A stretch of 17,464 nucleotides of DNA from Candidatus Cloacimonadota bacterium (GTDB taxonomy: Bacteria; Cloacimonadota; Cloacimonadia; Cloacimonadales; Cloacimonadaceae), in contig JALOBM010000047.1 of NCBI GenBank assembly GCA_023228285.1, positions 1 through 17,464 of the forward strand, written 5' to 3'. The position numbers and the translations under genes are program-made. The notes under the pieces were generated by a model, which made no database searches, was not told the origin of the DNA, and saw only the letters and a program-made list of their open reading frames with translations. The first letter of the stretch is position 1. Every line of letters begins with the position of its first letter. Below are positions 1 through 6,622 of this stretch, piece after piece.

Positions 1-416
1 TCCAATTTGCCTGATAATCTACCAAACGGTTCAAAAGCTTTATTCCTCCTCTGGTTTATCGATACTTGAACCTGATATTATCGGGTGATCATCGAGTGAA
101 CACAGGATGATAACGGCTTGATATCAGCTTCAACACTGGATCGAACAAAGGGGAAGAGGAGATGATTCAACCCAAATAATACACTGGAGTAACAAGACAC
201 TTATGCTATCTATCTCTGATAAAATAAGTTTAGGGGTGGTTTGGAATCGGGCAAAGCATAGAATCCACTCCAGATATTAAATCCCATTTTACCATTTAAC
301 ATATAGGTATACAATAAGATACATAAGTTCCAAATGAACTCCACATTATCCGAGTTCAAAAACTCTCGTCGGCCGCTGTGGCATACAAAAATTGCCACTT
401 CATACTTGACATGACA
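1..416. other. Intergenic region downstream of pyrD, no confident gene
   Basis: No convincing gene is visible here. A minus-strand frame (398 to 210, GTG start, 62 codons) has no clear Shine-Dalgarno sequence and no family I recognise. The first part of that frame coincides with an inverted repeat at 378-398 (GTGGCA, nine-base loop, TGCCAC), about 20 bases past the pyrD stop. The repeat could slow or end transcription of the pyr operon, but no T-run follows it. At the left edge a minus-strand AGGAGG at 45-50 lies upstream of a possible TTG start at 34, so a gene may run off the window. Confidence 0.5.
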
Positions 417-1367
417 CTAGATTTTTACTTTTCCCACAATATCTTCTAGTGCTTTGTGTTCCGTAAGCAGAAACTCGCCCAAGCCCATAATAAGCTCTGG
501 AGCCGCCAAGGGATTAACAAAGTTTGCAGTTCCCAAAGCAATAGCTGAGGCTCCCGCCCATATAAATTCCAAGGCATCACGCCAATCGTATATACCACCC
601 ATAGCCAATATGGGAATTCTAACAGATTGTGCTGCTTTATAGGTAAGAGCCAGTGCTACGGGTTTGATCCCATTTCCGGTGTAACCGCCAATCCCCTTCT
701 TGATGCGCGAAAGACCGGTTCGATAGTCAATCGCCATCCCCCACAAGCTGTTTATCAAAGCCAGAGAACTGGCACCGGCAGACTCAGCAGCTTGGGCTAT
801 CTCAGCAATATCACTAACATTGGGGCTCAGTTTTACGCATAGCTCTTTTTGAGTGAGATGAGCCAAGTTTTGAACCAGATTAAATACAATGTCCGGATCT
901 GTACCAAAAGCTAAACCTTCGTTTTCAACATTGGGACAAGACACATTGATCTCGTATCCCGCTATACCAGGGCATGCTTCCAATGCCTCCATCATCAAGC
1001 AGAAATCTGTGACGCTGGAGCCGGAAAAACTAACGATCAAAGGAATATTCAAGTTTTCTCGATACAGTGGAAGCTTCTCTGTGATGAAGAGTTCCAAACC
1101 TGGATTTTGCAGCCCGATAGAATTCAGAAGGCCAGCTTCCGTTTCATATAGCCTGGGTGGTGGATTCCCTTTCTTTGGCTCTTTGGTGATGGTTTTACTT
1201 ACGAATGCGCCTAAACAGGCAGGATCAAAGAACTCTAGGCTTTCCAGATCAAAAGTACCAGAGGCTACCGTAACCGGAGTTTTCAGTTCCAACCTGCCCA
1301 ATCTTGTTTTCAGCAGTTCTATGGCATTCGGATGCTGTGTGCACATTTTTTCTAGATCAGTTCCCAT
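417..1367 (-). CDS. pyrD: Dihydroorotate dehydrogenase (NAD+), catalytic subunit, class 1B
   Basis: Oxidises dihydroorotate to orotate on FMN, the fourth step of UMP synthesis, in the cytoplasm as a complex with PyrK. The 316 residues form one FMN-binding TIM barrel. Visible motifs are SGTF near 36-39, SKTIT at 57-61, GLQNPG at 85-90, NVSCPN at 141-146, KLSPNV at 179-184, GMAID at 210-214 and GGYTGNGIKP at 227-236. C144 is the catalytic-base cysteine typical of class 1 enzymes. The FMN-phosphate loop GGYTGNGIKP differs from the usual GGLSGPAIKP, and INSLWGMAID replaces the usual NT in that stretch. The start is backed by GGAGGT four bases upstream. It gives about 20 more N-terminal residues than many homologues; residue 8 is the alternative Met. 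The gene overlaps the end of pyrK by 16 bases, which suggests coupling. It is the last gene of the pyr operon. Confidence 0.95.
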   Translation of the reverse strand: MGTDLEKMCTQHPNAIELLKTRLGRLELKTPVTVASGTFDLESLEFFDPACLGAFVSKTITKEPKKGNPPPRLYETEAGLLNSIGLQNPGLELFITEKLPLYRENLNIPLIVSFSGSSVTDFCLMMEALEACPGIAGYEINVSCPNVENEGLAFGTDPDIVFNLVQNLAHLTQKELCVKLSPNVSDIAEIAQAAESAGASSLALINSLWGMAIDYRTGLSRIKKGIGGYTGNGIKPVALALTYKAAQSVRIPILAMGGIYDWRDALEFIWAGASAIALGTANFVNPLAAPELIMGLGEFLLTEHKALEDIVGKVKI

Positions 1368-2137
1368 CTTACCTCCGCTGAATTGAATACAGGTCCTTCT
1401 TTACATACGCGACGATAACTCCAATCTTCACTACTGCCGATCGGAACGACACAACCGTGACATACACCGATACCACAGGCCATATATGCCTCCAGTGAAC
1501 AATAATGTTCGATCCTTATCTCAGAGCTTGTTTCGGATGCAGCTTTCAGCAAACCTTGAGGCCCGCAGCTATACATGGTATCAATCTCATATTTGATGAT
1601 GATTTCTTGCAGGTTGTCGCAGACTCTGCCTTTATGGCCTATGGAGCCATCTTCTGTCCAGATTTCATCGCAGGGAAACACATCTCCCTGAGAGGCTCCA
1701 CCATGCATCCAATAGATCTGATTGTTGTTTATTAGCTGCTTTTGTAAATACCATAAAGGCGGATACCCTATTCCCCCGCTTAACAGCAGGATTCGTCTTC
1801 CGGAATACAGTGGAAATCCATTTCCACAGGGTCCGATCAGTTCAAGCGTGTCTCCGGCTCTCAAGCGTGAAAGGGCACTAGTACCGGGTCCCACCTTCTT
1901 GATCATGAAGCCAATACGTCCGCCTTGGTTGTCGTATATACTAACCGGCTTAAATAGCTTTGGCATGGCGTGAGCGGTCTGAGCACTTGCAAAGCTCGCC
2001 TGGGCCCTGATTTCGTAGAATTGCCCTGGTTTGCCTGCAGCACCCAAAGCTTCATCCCATATCCAGAGAATGAAGTAACCGTCAGATAACTCTTCGCGAA
2101 GCTGTATCGCTCGTTGTCGATATAGTGGTTTGTACAT
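1352..2137 (-). CDS. pyrK: Dihydroorotate dehydrogenase electron-transfer subunit (FAD, 2Fe-2S)
   Basis: Passes electrons from the FMN of PyrD through a [2Fe-2S] cluster and FAD to NAD+, which makes this a class 1B dehydrogenase rather than the quinone-linked type. The 261 residues show a ferredoxin-reductase-like FAD domain with KPVSIYD at 63-69 (the RxxS-type FAD motif, with Lys for the usual Arg), KVGPGTSAL at 81-89 and GPCGNGFPL at 102-110. The NAD-binding part has GGIGYPPL at 121-128 and CGPQG at 191-195. The C-terminal cluster ligands are C221, C226, C229 and C245, spaced C-x4-C-x2-C-x15-C as in PyrK. The ATG directly abuts the TAA stop of pyrC, with AGGA about eight bases upstream, and the 3' end overlaps pyrD. 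Confidence 0.95.
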   Translation of the reverse strand: MYKPLYRQRAIQLREELSDGYFILWIWDEALGAAGKPGQFYEIRAQASFASAQTAHAMPKLFKPVSIYDNQGGRIGFMIKKVGPGTSALSRLRAGDTLELIGPCGNGFPLYSGRRILLLSGGIGYPPLWYLQKQLINNNQIYWMHGGASQGDVFPCDEIWTEDGSIGHKGRVCDNLQEIIIKYEIDTMYSCGPQGLLKAASETSSEIRIEHYCSLEAYMACGIGVCHGCVVPIGSSEDWSYRRVCKEGPVFNSAEVRWELI

Positions 2138-3409
2138 TTATATATCCTGATAGCTTATTTTCCCATTCATGAAGGTATACTTTACTCTGGTGGCAAGAGT
2201 TTTATCCAACCAGGGCGTATTTTTACTCTTGGACACGATATTTTCCCGAGTAAAAGTGGTGTAGTCTTTCAGATCGATGATACACAGATCCGCTGCTGCA
2301 CCCTGTTTTAATACACCCCCTGGAAGACCTAGTACTCTGGCTGGGTGAATAGTAAGATTATCTACCAGAGTGGCAAGACTGATCTTTTTGGGGATAACCA
2401 AGTTCTCATACAAAACTGCAAATGCTGTTTCGAATCCGATGATACCAAATGGCGCGTGATCAAACTCACGTTCTTTCTCGAAATCGGCATGAGGAGCATG
2501 ATCTGTTGCTATACAATCGATAAGCCCTTCTTTTAAAGCGGCAATGCATGCCAAGCGGTCATTTTCGCTTCTAAGGGGAGGCTTCATTTTAGTATTTGTA
2601 TCAAATGTCCCGCATGCTTCCTCTGTGAGAACCAGGTGATGAGGAGTAACCTCACAAGTAACTCGGAGTCCACGCTCTTTCGCACTGCGCACCAATTCCA
2701 AAGATCTGGCAGTAGAGATATGGGCTATATGCAAACGGGCACCGGCGCTTTCAGCCAACATGATATCGCGGGCAACAATCACTTCTTCCGCTAAAGCTGG
2801 AATTCCAGAAAGCCCCATTTGAGTAGCAATCTTTCCGGAATGAATCTGTCCACTTCCAGCCAAAGCATAATCCTCCGGATGCACGATCACAGGGATGTCG
2901 AAATTTGCTGCATAACGCAGGCATGAAAGCATCAAACGAGCGTTCTGAACACATTTCCCGTCATCACTTACTCCTACAATACCTCCGGATTTCATCGTTG
3001 CCATTTCACTTATTTCTTCACCCTTGCTCTGTTTGGTAAGGGCTCCGACCACATACACTCTGGCGCTTCCGTGTTCCTTGGCTCTTAATTGTATGTATTC
3101 CACTGAGGCAATATTGTCTGTTATCGGCACTGTGTTTGGCATGGCACACACTGCTGTAAAACCACCTTTTGCCGCACTTTTTGTACCAGTAACGATGTCT
3201 TCCTTGTAGGTCTGTCCGGGATCCCTCAAATGAGCATGTAGGTCTATAAAACCAGGGAATACTGCTGCTCCAGCAGCATCGATAGTCTTGTCGGCCTTGT
3301 CCGAAATCTTTTCTGCGATTAACGCGATCTTTTTTCCATCTATCAATAGCTCTCTTTTCAAGAGCTTTCCATCTAAGTACACACGAGCATTTTTTATAAG
3401 CGTTTTCAT
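2138..3409 (-). CDS. pyrC: Dihydroorotase, type I, zinc-dependent
   Basis: Cyclises carbamoyl-aspartate to dihydroorotate, the third step of pyrimidine synthesis. The 423 residues form an amidohydrolase barrel. All type I metal ligands are visible: H58 and H60 in DLHAHLRDPG, D150 in VSDDG, H177 in HPED, H230 in HIAHIS and D303 in ATDHAPH. Spacing matches the Bacillus-type enzyme residue for residue, offset by one, so it should be an active dihydroorotase and not a hydantoinase or the inactive ATCase-partner form. The start at 3409 is chosen because AAGGAG lies eight bases before it. The longer reading from 3442 adds 11 residues, overlaps pyrB and has no better ribosome site. It sits 19 bases after pyrB and abuts pyrK. 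Confidence 0.95.
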   Translation of the reverse strand: MKTLIKNARVYLDGKLLKRELLIDGKKIALIAEKISDKADKTIDAAGAAVFPGFIDLHAHLRDPGQTYKEDIVTGTKSAAKGGFTAVCAMPNTVPITDNIASVEYIQLRAKEHGSARVYVVGALTKQSKGEEISEMATMKSGGIVGVSDDGKCVQNARLMLSCLRYAANFDIPVIVHPEDYALAGSGQIHSGKIATQMGLSGIPALAEEVIVARDIMLAESAGARLHIAHISTARSLELVRSAKERGLRVTCEVTPHHLVLTEEACGTFDTNTKMKPPLRSENDRLACIAALKEGLIDCIATDHAPHADFEKEREFDHAPFGIIGFETAFAVLYENLVIPKKISLATLVDNLTIHPARVLGLPGGVLKQGAAADLCIIDLKDYTTFTRENIVSKSKNTPWLDKTLATRVKYTFMNGKISYQDI

Positions 3410-3428
3410 CGTTATTTCTCCTTCTGCC

Positions 3429-4361
3429 TTAGGCTTTGCCACCCAAAATCAGGAACATCAGCGCCATTCTGACGGCAACACCGTTTGATACTTGTTCCAC
3501 TATCACACTATGTTTGCTGTCTGCAATCTCGGGTAAGATTTCTACACCGCGATTCATTGGGCCTGGGTGCATAATCAAAGCGTTTGCCTTAGCGTACTTC
3601 AAGGTCTCTTTAGAGAGAACATAATGCTTGCTATATTCTTCCAAACTGGGAAAAAGGCCTTCGGTCATACGCTCCAATTGCATACGGAGACCCATTACAA
3701 CATCAGCACCATAGAGGGCTCGCCCCAGATCATATTCCACTTTACAACCATATACACTTTCCAGATTTGCCGGCATCAGGGTTTTTGGCCCGCAGACTGT
3801 TACTCTTGCTCCCAGTTTACGCATTCCGATCAGGTTTGATCGAACAACCCGGCTATGGAGAATGTCTCCTACAATAGTAATGTTCAAACCCTTCAAGTCT
3901 CCGAGCTTTTCCCAGATGGAGAATATATCCAGCAGAGCTTGAGTGGGATGAGCATGCCGGCCATCCCCACCGTTAATCACTGGTTTTTGGGAGTATTTGT
4001 GCACAAGCTGAGGACTTCCAGGTGAACTGTGGCGGATACAGTAGAGATCTATTCCCATTGCATTAAGAGTATATACTGTATCTTGTAGGCTCTCTCCCTT
4101 TTGAAGAGAGGATACACTGGCCTGAAAACTCACAACATCGGCAGATAGACGATTGGCCGCAAGTTCAAAACTCATACGGGTTCGGGTGCTGTTTTCTACG
4201 AAGAGTGTGCAGATAGTTTTACCGCGCAGTGTCGGTATCTTTTTGTACTCACGGGTATTGATTTCTTTCATGCCCTTTGCTGCTTCGAGAATATACATAA
4301 TCTCTTCACGTGAGTAATCGTCCAAGTCGTAAACGCTACGACCTACAAATTGAGGATTCAT
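3429..4361 (-). CDS. pyrB: Aspartate carbamoyltransferase, catalytic chain
   Basis: Joins carbamoyl phosphate and aspartate to give carbamoyl-aspartate, the committed pyrimidine step. The 310 residues match the family length. Key motifs are STRTR at 58-62 followed by MSFELAANRL (carbamoyl phosphate binding), KGES at 88-91, IRHSSPG at 109-115, GRHAHPTQ at 134-141, HSRVVRSN at 169-176 and HPGPMNRG near the C-terminus. The ATG at 4361 has AAGGAG five bases upstream. An in-frame GTG at 4382 would add seven residues but would put that ribosome site inside the gene. It is the first gene of the pyr operon. No pyrI regulatory subunit follows, and I see no pyrR gene or recognisable attenuator. Confidence 0.95.
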   Translation of the reverse strand: MNPQFVGRSVYDLDDYSREEIMYILEAAKGMKEINTREYKKIPTLRGKTICTLFVENSTRTRMSFELAANRLSADVVSFQASVSSLQKGESLQDTVYTLNAMGIDLYCIRHSSPGSPQLVHKYSQKPVINGGDGRHAHPTQALLDIFSIWEKLGDLKGLNITIVGDILHSRVVRSNLIGMRKLGARVTVCGPKTLMPANLESVYGCKVEYDLGRALYGADVVMGLRMQLERMTEGLFPSLEEYSKHYVLSKETLKYAKANALIMHPGPMNRGVEILPEIADSKHSVIVEQVSNGVAVRMALMFLILGGKA

Positions 4362-4601
4362 CTTTGCTCCTTTCAAGCTCACTGGCGTTGATTAAAGGTA
4401 TAATTTGTGTCACTTTGGAGATCATGCTGTATTCGTCAAGTACAAAATAGCGTTTTCGATACGTGTTCCAATTATCTTGTTGTAGTGCATGAATATACAA
4501 ATAGTCCTGTTATCTATGTTCGATATGATCGATAAAAAGGGCTTGACTTATTCTGCCATGCATTTTTTATTGAAAGAAAAGAATAGCACAGGAGATTCCT
4601 T
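4362..4601. promoter_or_regulatory. Divergent intergenic region between the pyr operon and the TPR lipoprotein gene
   Basis: This 240-base spacer must carry promoters for both directions. The rightward one is reasonably clear and listed separately. On the minus strand there is a TTGACG at 4439-4434 and an ATTATA-like box at 4404-4399, but they are 29 bases apart, too far to form one promoter, so the pyr promoter is unresolved. A small inverted repeat CGAT-ATG-ATCG at 4521-4531 lies just upstream of the rightward promoter and could be an operator, with little support. Confidence 0.4.
4543..4571 (+). promoter_or_regulatory. Candidate sigma-70-type promoter of the TPR lipoprotein gene
   Basis: TTGACT at 4543-4548 is followed, after 17 bases, by TTTATT at 4566-4571 (or TTTTAT with a 16-base spacer). 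The lipoprotein ATG is about 30 bases downstream, preceded by AGGAG. The -35 box is good and the -10 box is weak. Confidence 0.4.
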
Positions 4602-5690
4602 ATGAGAAAACTCATTATAGTCTTGCTGGCTCTGGCATTAGGTCTGGGCGCATGCAGCAGCGCCAGGCAAAAACTGAGCCCTCAGGCAAATGTGAATGCC
4701 AAAACCGCAGGTGTATATTACGCACAGCAGAATGTGGAAAAAGCAGAAGAATTCTACCGTAAAGTTCTACAGACACATCCCGATCATGCCCTATCCCTAC
4801 GCCGCATTGCGGACATCAGCCTGCATAAAGGTGAAAACTTCCCCTTACAAGCTGTACAATACAATAAAGAAGCCTTTGAGAATTATAGTAAAGCTCTTGC
4901 CATATATGAAGGATACGAGAATCTCAGCAACGAAGAGAAACTGGACATCAGAGATATGACGCGCCGTCGTGATAGTGCCTGGACCAGGATTTACCGTGCT
5001 GGTGACGCAGCCATTACTGCTGGAAACACACAGGAAGCCATGGAAATTTTTGTACTCGCCCACGAGCTCAGACCGGATCGTTACGAACCGATGATCCGCC
5101 TAAAAGACATCTATCAAAAAGAGCTAAAGGATGATGCAAAAGCTGAAGAGATTCTCTTGAGTCTGATCCAGCAGGATCCAAACAACCAGGACTACATCCT
5201 GGAAACCGGTGCTTTCTACTTCAACATGAAGAACTGGACCGAAGCCACAAAGTACTTCGAGAAAGCCAGAGTAAATGCTCCAGCCAACACAGACAACCTC
5301 ATGAATCTCTCCTATGCTTATTATGAGATGGAACAATACGCTAAAGCCCTTGAGACCATACAGGCTGCACTTGACCTGCAACCCGGCGACGTTGACATTA
5401 TCCAAAATGCCAAGGATATCGCTTATCGCGCTGGCAACAAAGAGCTTACAGCTACATACTTGAAACAGCTCATCAACCTTAGATCAAATCAAGAAGACTA
5501 TGCTCAACTTTGTATGCTACTCAATGATCTGGAGAAGTATCAAGATATGATTGATTATGCTCAAAAATGGTATCAATGGGACAACACCAGCGAGGATGCA
5601 GTTCAGTTCATCATTCTGGGTGCTGCTAAGACTCAGAATACCTCTCTACAGGAGACTTTTACCAGAATACTGCAGTCTTTGAAAGGATAA
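4602..5690 (+). CDS. TPR-repeat lipoprotein
   Basis: A 362-residue exported lipoprotein of unknown partner. The N-terminus has a basic start (MRKL), a hydrophobic stretch and a lipobox LGAC at 15-18, so C18 is the expected lipidated residue, followed by SSARQ. The rest is alpha-helical TPR repeats: clear units with A-x-x-Y/F spacing lie near 36-67, 131-165, 172-200, 206-239 and 240-270, including the classic A-x-x-Y-x-x-A-L-x-L-x-P-like pattern at the fifth. Such proteins usually scaffold envelope complexes; the specific role here cannot be read from the sequence. AGGAG lies seven bases before the ATG, and a strong terminator closes the gene 20 bases after the stop, so it is probably monocistronic. 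Confidence 0.85.
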   Translation: MRKLIIVLLALALGLGACSSARQKLSPQANVNAKTAGVYYAQQNVEKAEEFYRKVLQTHPDHALSLRRIADISLHKGENFPLQAVQYNKEAFENYSKALAIYEGYENLSNEEKLDIRDMTRRRDSAWTRIYRAGDAAITAGNTQEAMEIFVLAHELRPDRYEPMIRLKDIYQKELKDDAKAEEILLSLIQQDPNNQDYILETGAFYFNMKNWTEATKYFEKARVNAPANTDNLMNLSYAYYEMEQYAKALETIQAALDLQPGDVDIIQNAKDIAYRAGNKELTATYLKQLINLRSNQEDYAQLCMLLNDLEKYQDMIDYAQKWYQWDNTSEDAVQFIILGAAKTQNTSLQETFTRILQSLKG

Positions 5691-5707
5691 CAAGCTAAAG
5701 CTTATGC

Positions 5708-5735
5708 AAGGGGTGACCCAGTCACCCCTTTTTTT
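5708..5735 (+). terminator. Rho-independent terminator after the TPR lipoprotein gene
   Basis: GGGGTGAC at 5710-5717, loop CCA, GTCACCCC at 5721-5728, then seven T residues. The stem can extend by two A-T pairs to ten pairs. The start codon of the next plus-strand gene is only six bases after the last T. Confidence 0.9.
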
Positions 5736-5740
5736 GTGCC

Positions 5741-6622
5741 ATGAAGAAACAAAAGCTCAGCTATATATATGCGGCATTTGCCATCCTCGCATGGAGTAGT
5801 GTGTCCACAGCTTTCAAACTGGGATTGAAGCACTTGAATCCGGTAGGATTATTATTGCTGTCCTCCATAGTTGCTACGTTGTTTCTAGCTTCATATAATG
5901 CTGTTACCAAACGGGATTGTTTCCGCAGTTTTAGCAAGAACATCATGCGTTCATTCCCAGCGGGATTATTGAACCCATATTTGTATTATATAGTTCTATT
6001 TACAGCATATTCACGTTTAAGGGCACAGGAAGCGCAATCTCTGAACTACACTTGGGCATTGGTACTTCCTCTTCTATCAGTTCTGCTGTTAGGAGAACGT
6101 TTCAGATGGAAGGATTTGTATACACTGCTAATCAGCTTTGTTGGTGTCTTGCTCATTTCCACCAAAGGAAAACTATTATCCCTGAGCTTCGATGATCCTT
6201 TGGGAACTGCTTTGGCTTTGGGTTCTTCGATAATATGGGCTTTGTATTGGATTATTAGCCTAAAAGACGCGCGAAGTAACTCCATTAAGCTATTCTACAA
6301 TTTTCTGGCAGGTACTATGTTTGTCTTACTTCATGTGATAATTGGCAAGATAGGTGTCTTTAGATCTGATTTTATATTGTGTCCTGCCATATTGCTGTCT
6401 TTATGGGTAGGTATATTTGAAATGGGGCTTACCTTCATTCTATGGTTGAAAGCATTGCAATTAGCAGAGAACACAGCCCGTATCTCAAATTTGATCTTTC
6501 TAAGCCCCTTTCTCTCGATGTTCATAATATCCGGGGTATTGAAGGAGCAGATTCATATCGCCACAGTACTGGGATTGATACTCATTGTGGGCTCGAATCT
6601 ATTACAGAAAAGTGGCTCTTAA
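5741..6622 (+). CDS. EamA/DMT-superfamily transporter
   Basis: A 293-residue inner-membrane protein with about ten hydrophobic helices arranged as two EamA-type halves, near 8-140 and 152-290. The first helix holds an AWSSVSTAFKLGL stretch. An ALVLPLLSVLLLGERF stretch at 106-121 ends the first half with the typical helix-GE pattern, and the matching stretch of the second half is FLSPFLSMFIISGVLKEQ. This family exports or imports small metabolites such as amino acids; the substrate cannot be told. The ATG has no ribosome-binding site other than the AAGGGG inside the upstream terminator stem, and no later Met keeps the first helix. The stop TAA overlaps the stop of the convergent cyclase gene. 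Confidence 0.85.
   Translation: MKKQKLSYIYAAFAILAWSSVSTAFKLGLKHLNPVGLLLLSSIVATLFLASYNAVTKRDCFRSFSKNIMRSFPAGLLNPYLYYIVLFTAYSRLRAQEAQSLNYTWALVLPLLSVLLLGERFRWKDLYTLLISFVGVLLISTKGKLLSLSFDDPLGTALALGSSIIWALYWIISLKDARSNSIKLFYNFLAGTMFVLLHVIIGKIGVFRSDFILCPAILLSLWVGIFEMGLTFILWLKALQLAENTARISNLIFLSPFLSMFIISGVLKEQIHIATVLGLILIVGSNLLQKSGS

Noticed and set aside
210..398. 62-codon minus-strand frame after pyrD
   Set aside because: GTG start without a ribosome site, no family recognised, and the first codons fall in an inverted repeat.
889..1386. Long plus-strand frame opposite pyrD and the end of pyrK
   Set aside because: It lies fully antisense to well-recognised genes and shows no family features.
3410..3442. 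Upstream start for pyrC
   Set aside because: A strong AAGGAG eight bases before the inner ATG at 3409 favours the shorter form.
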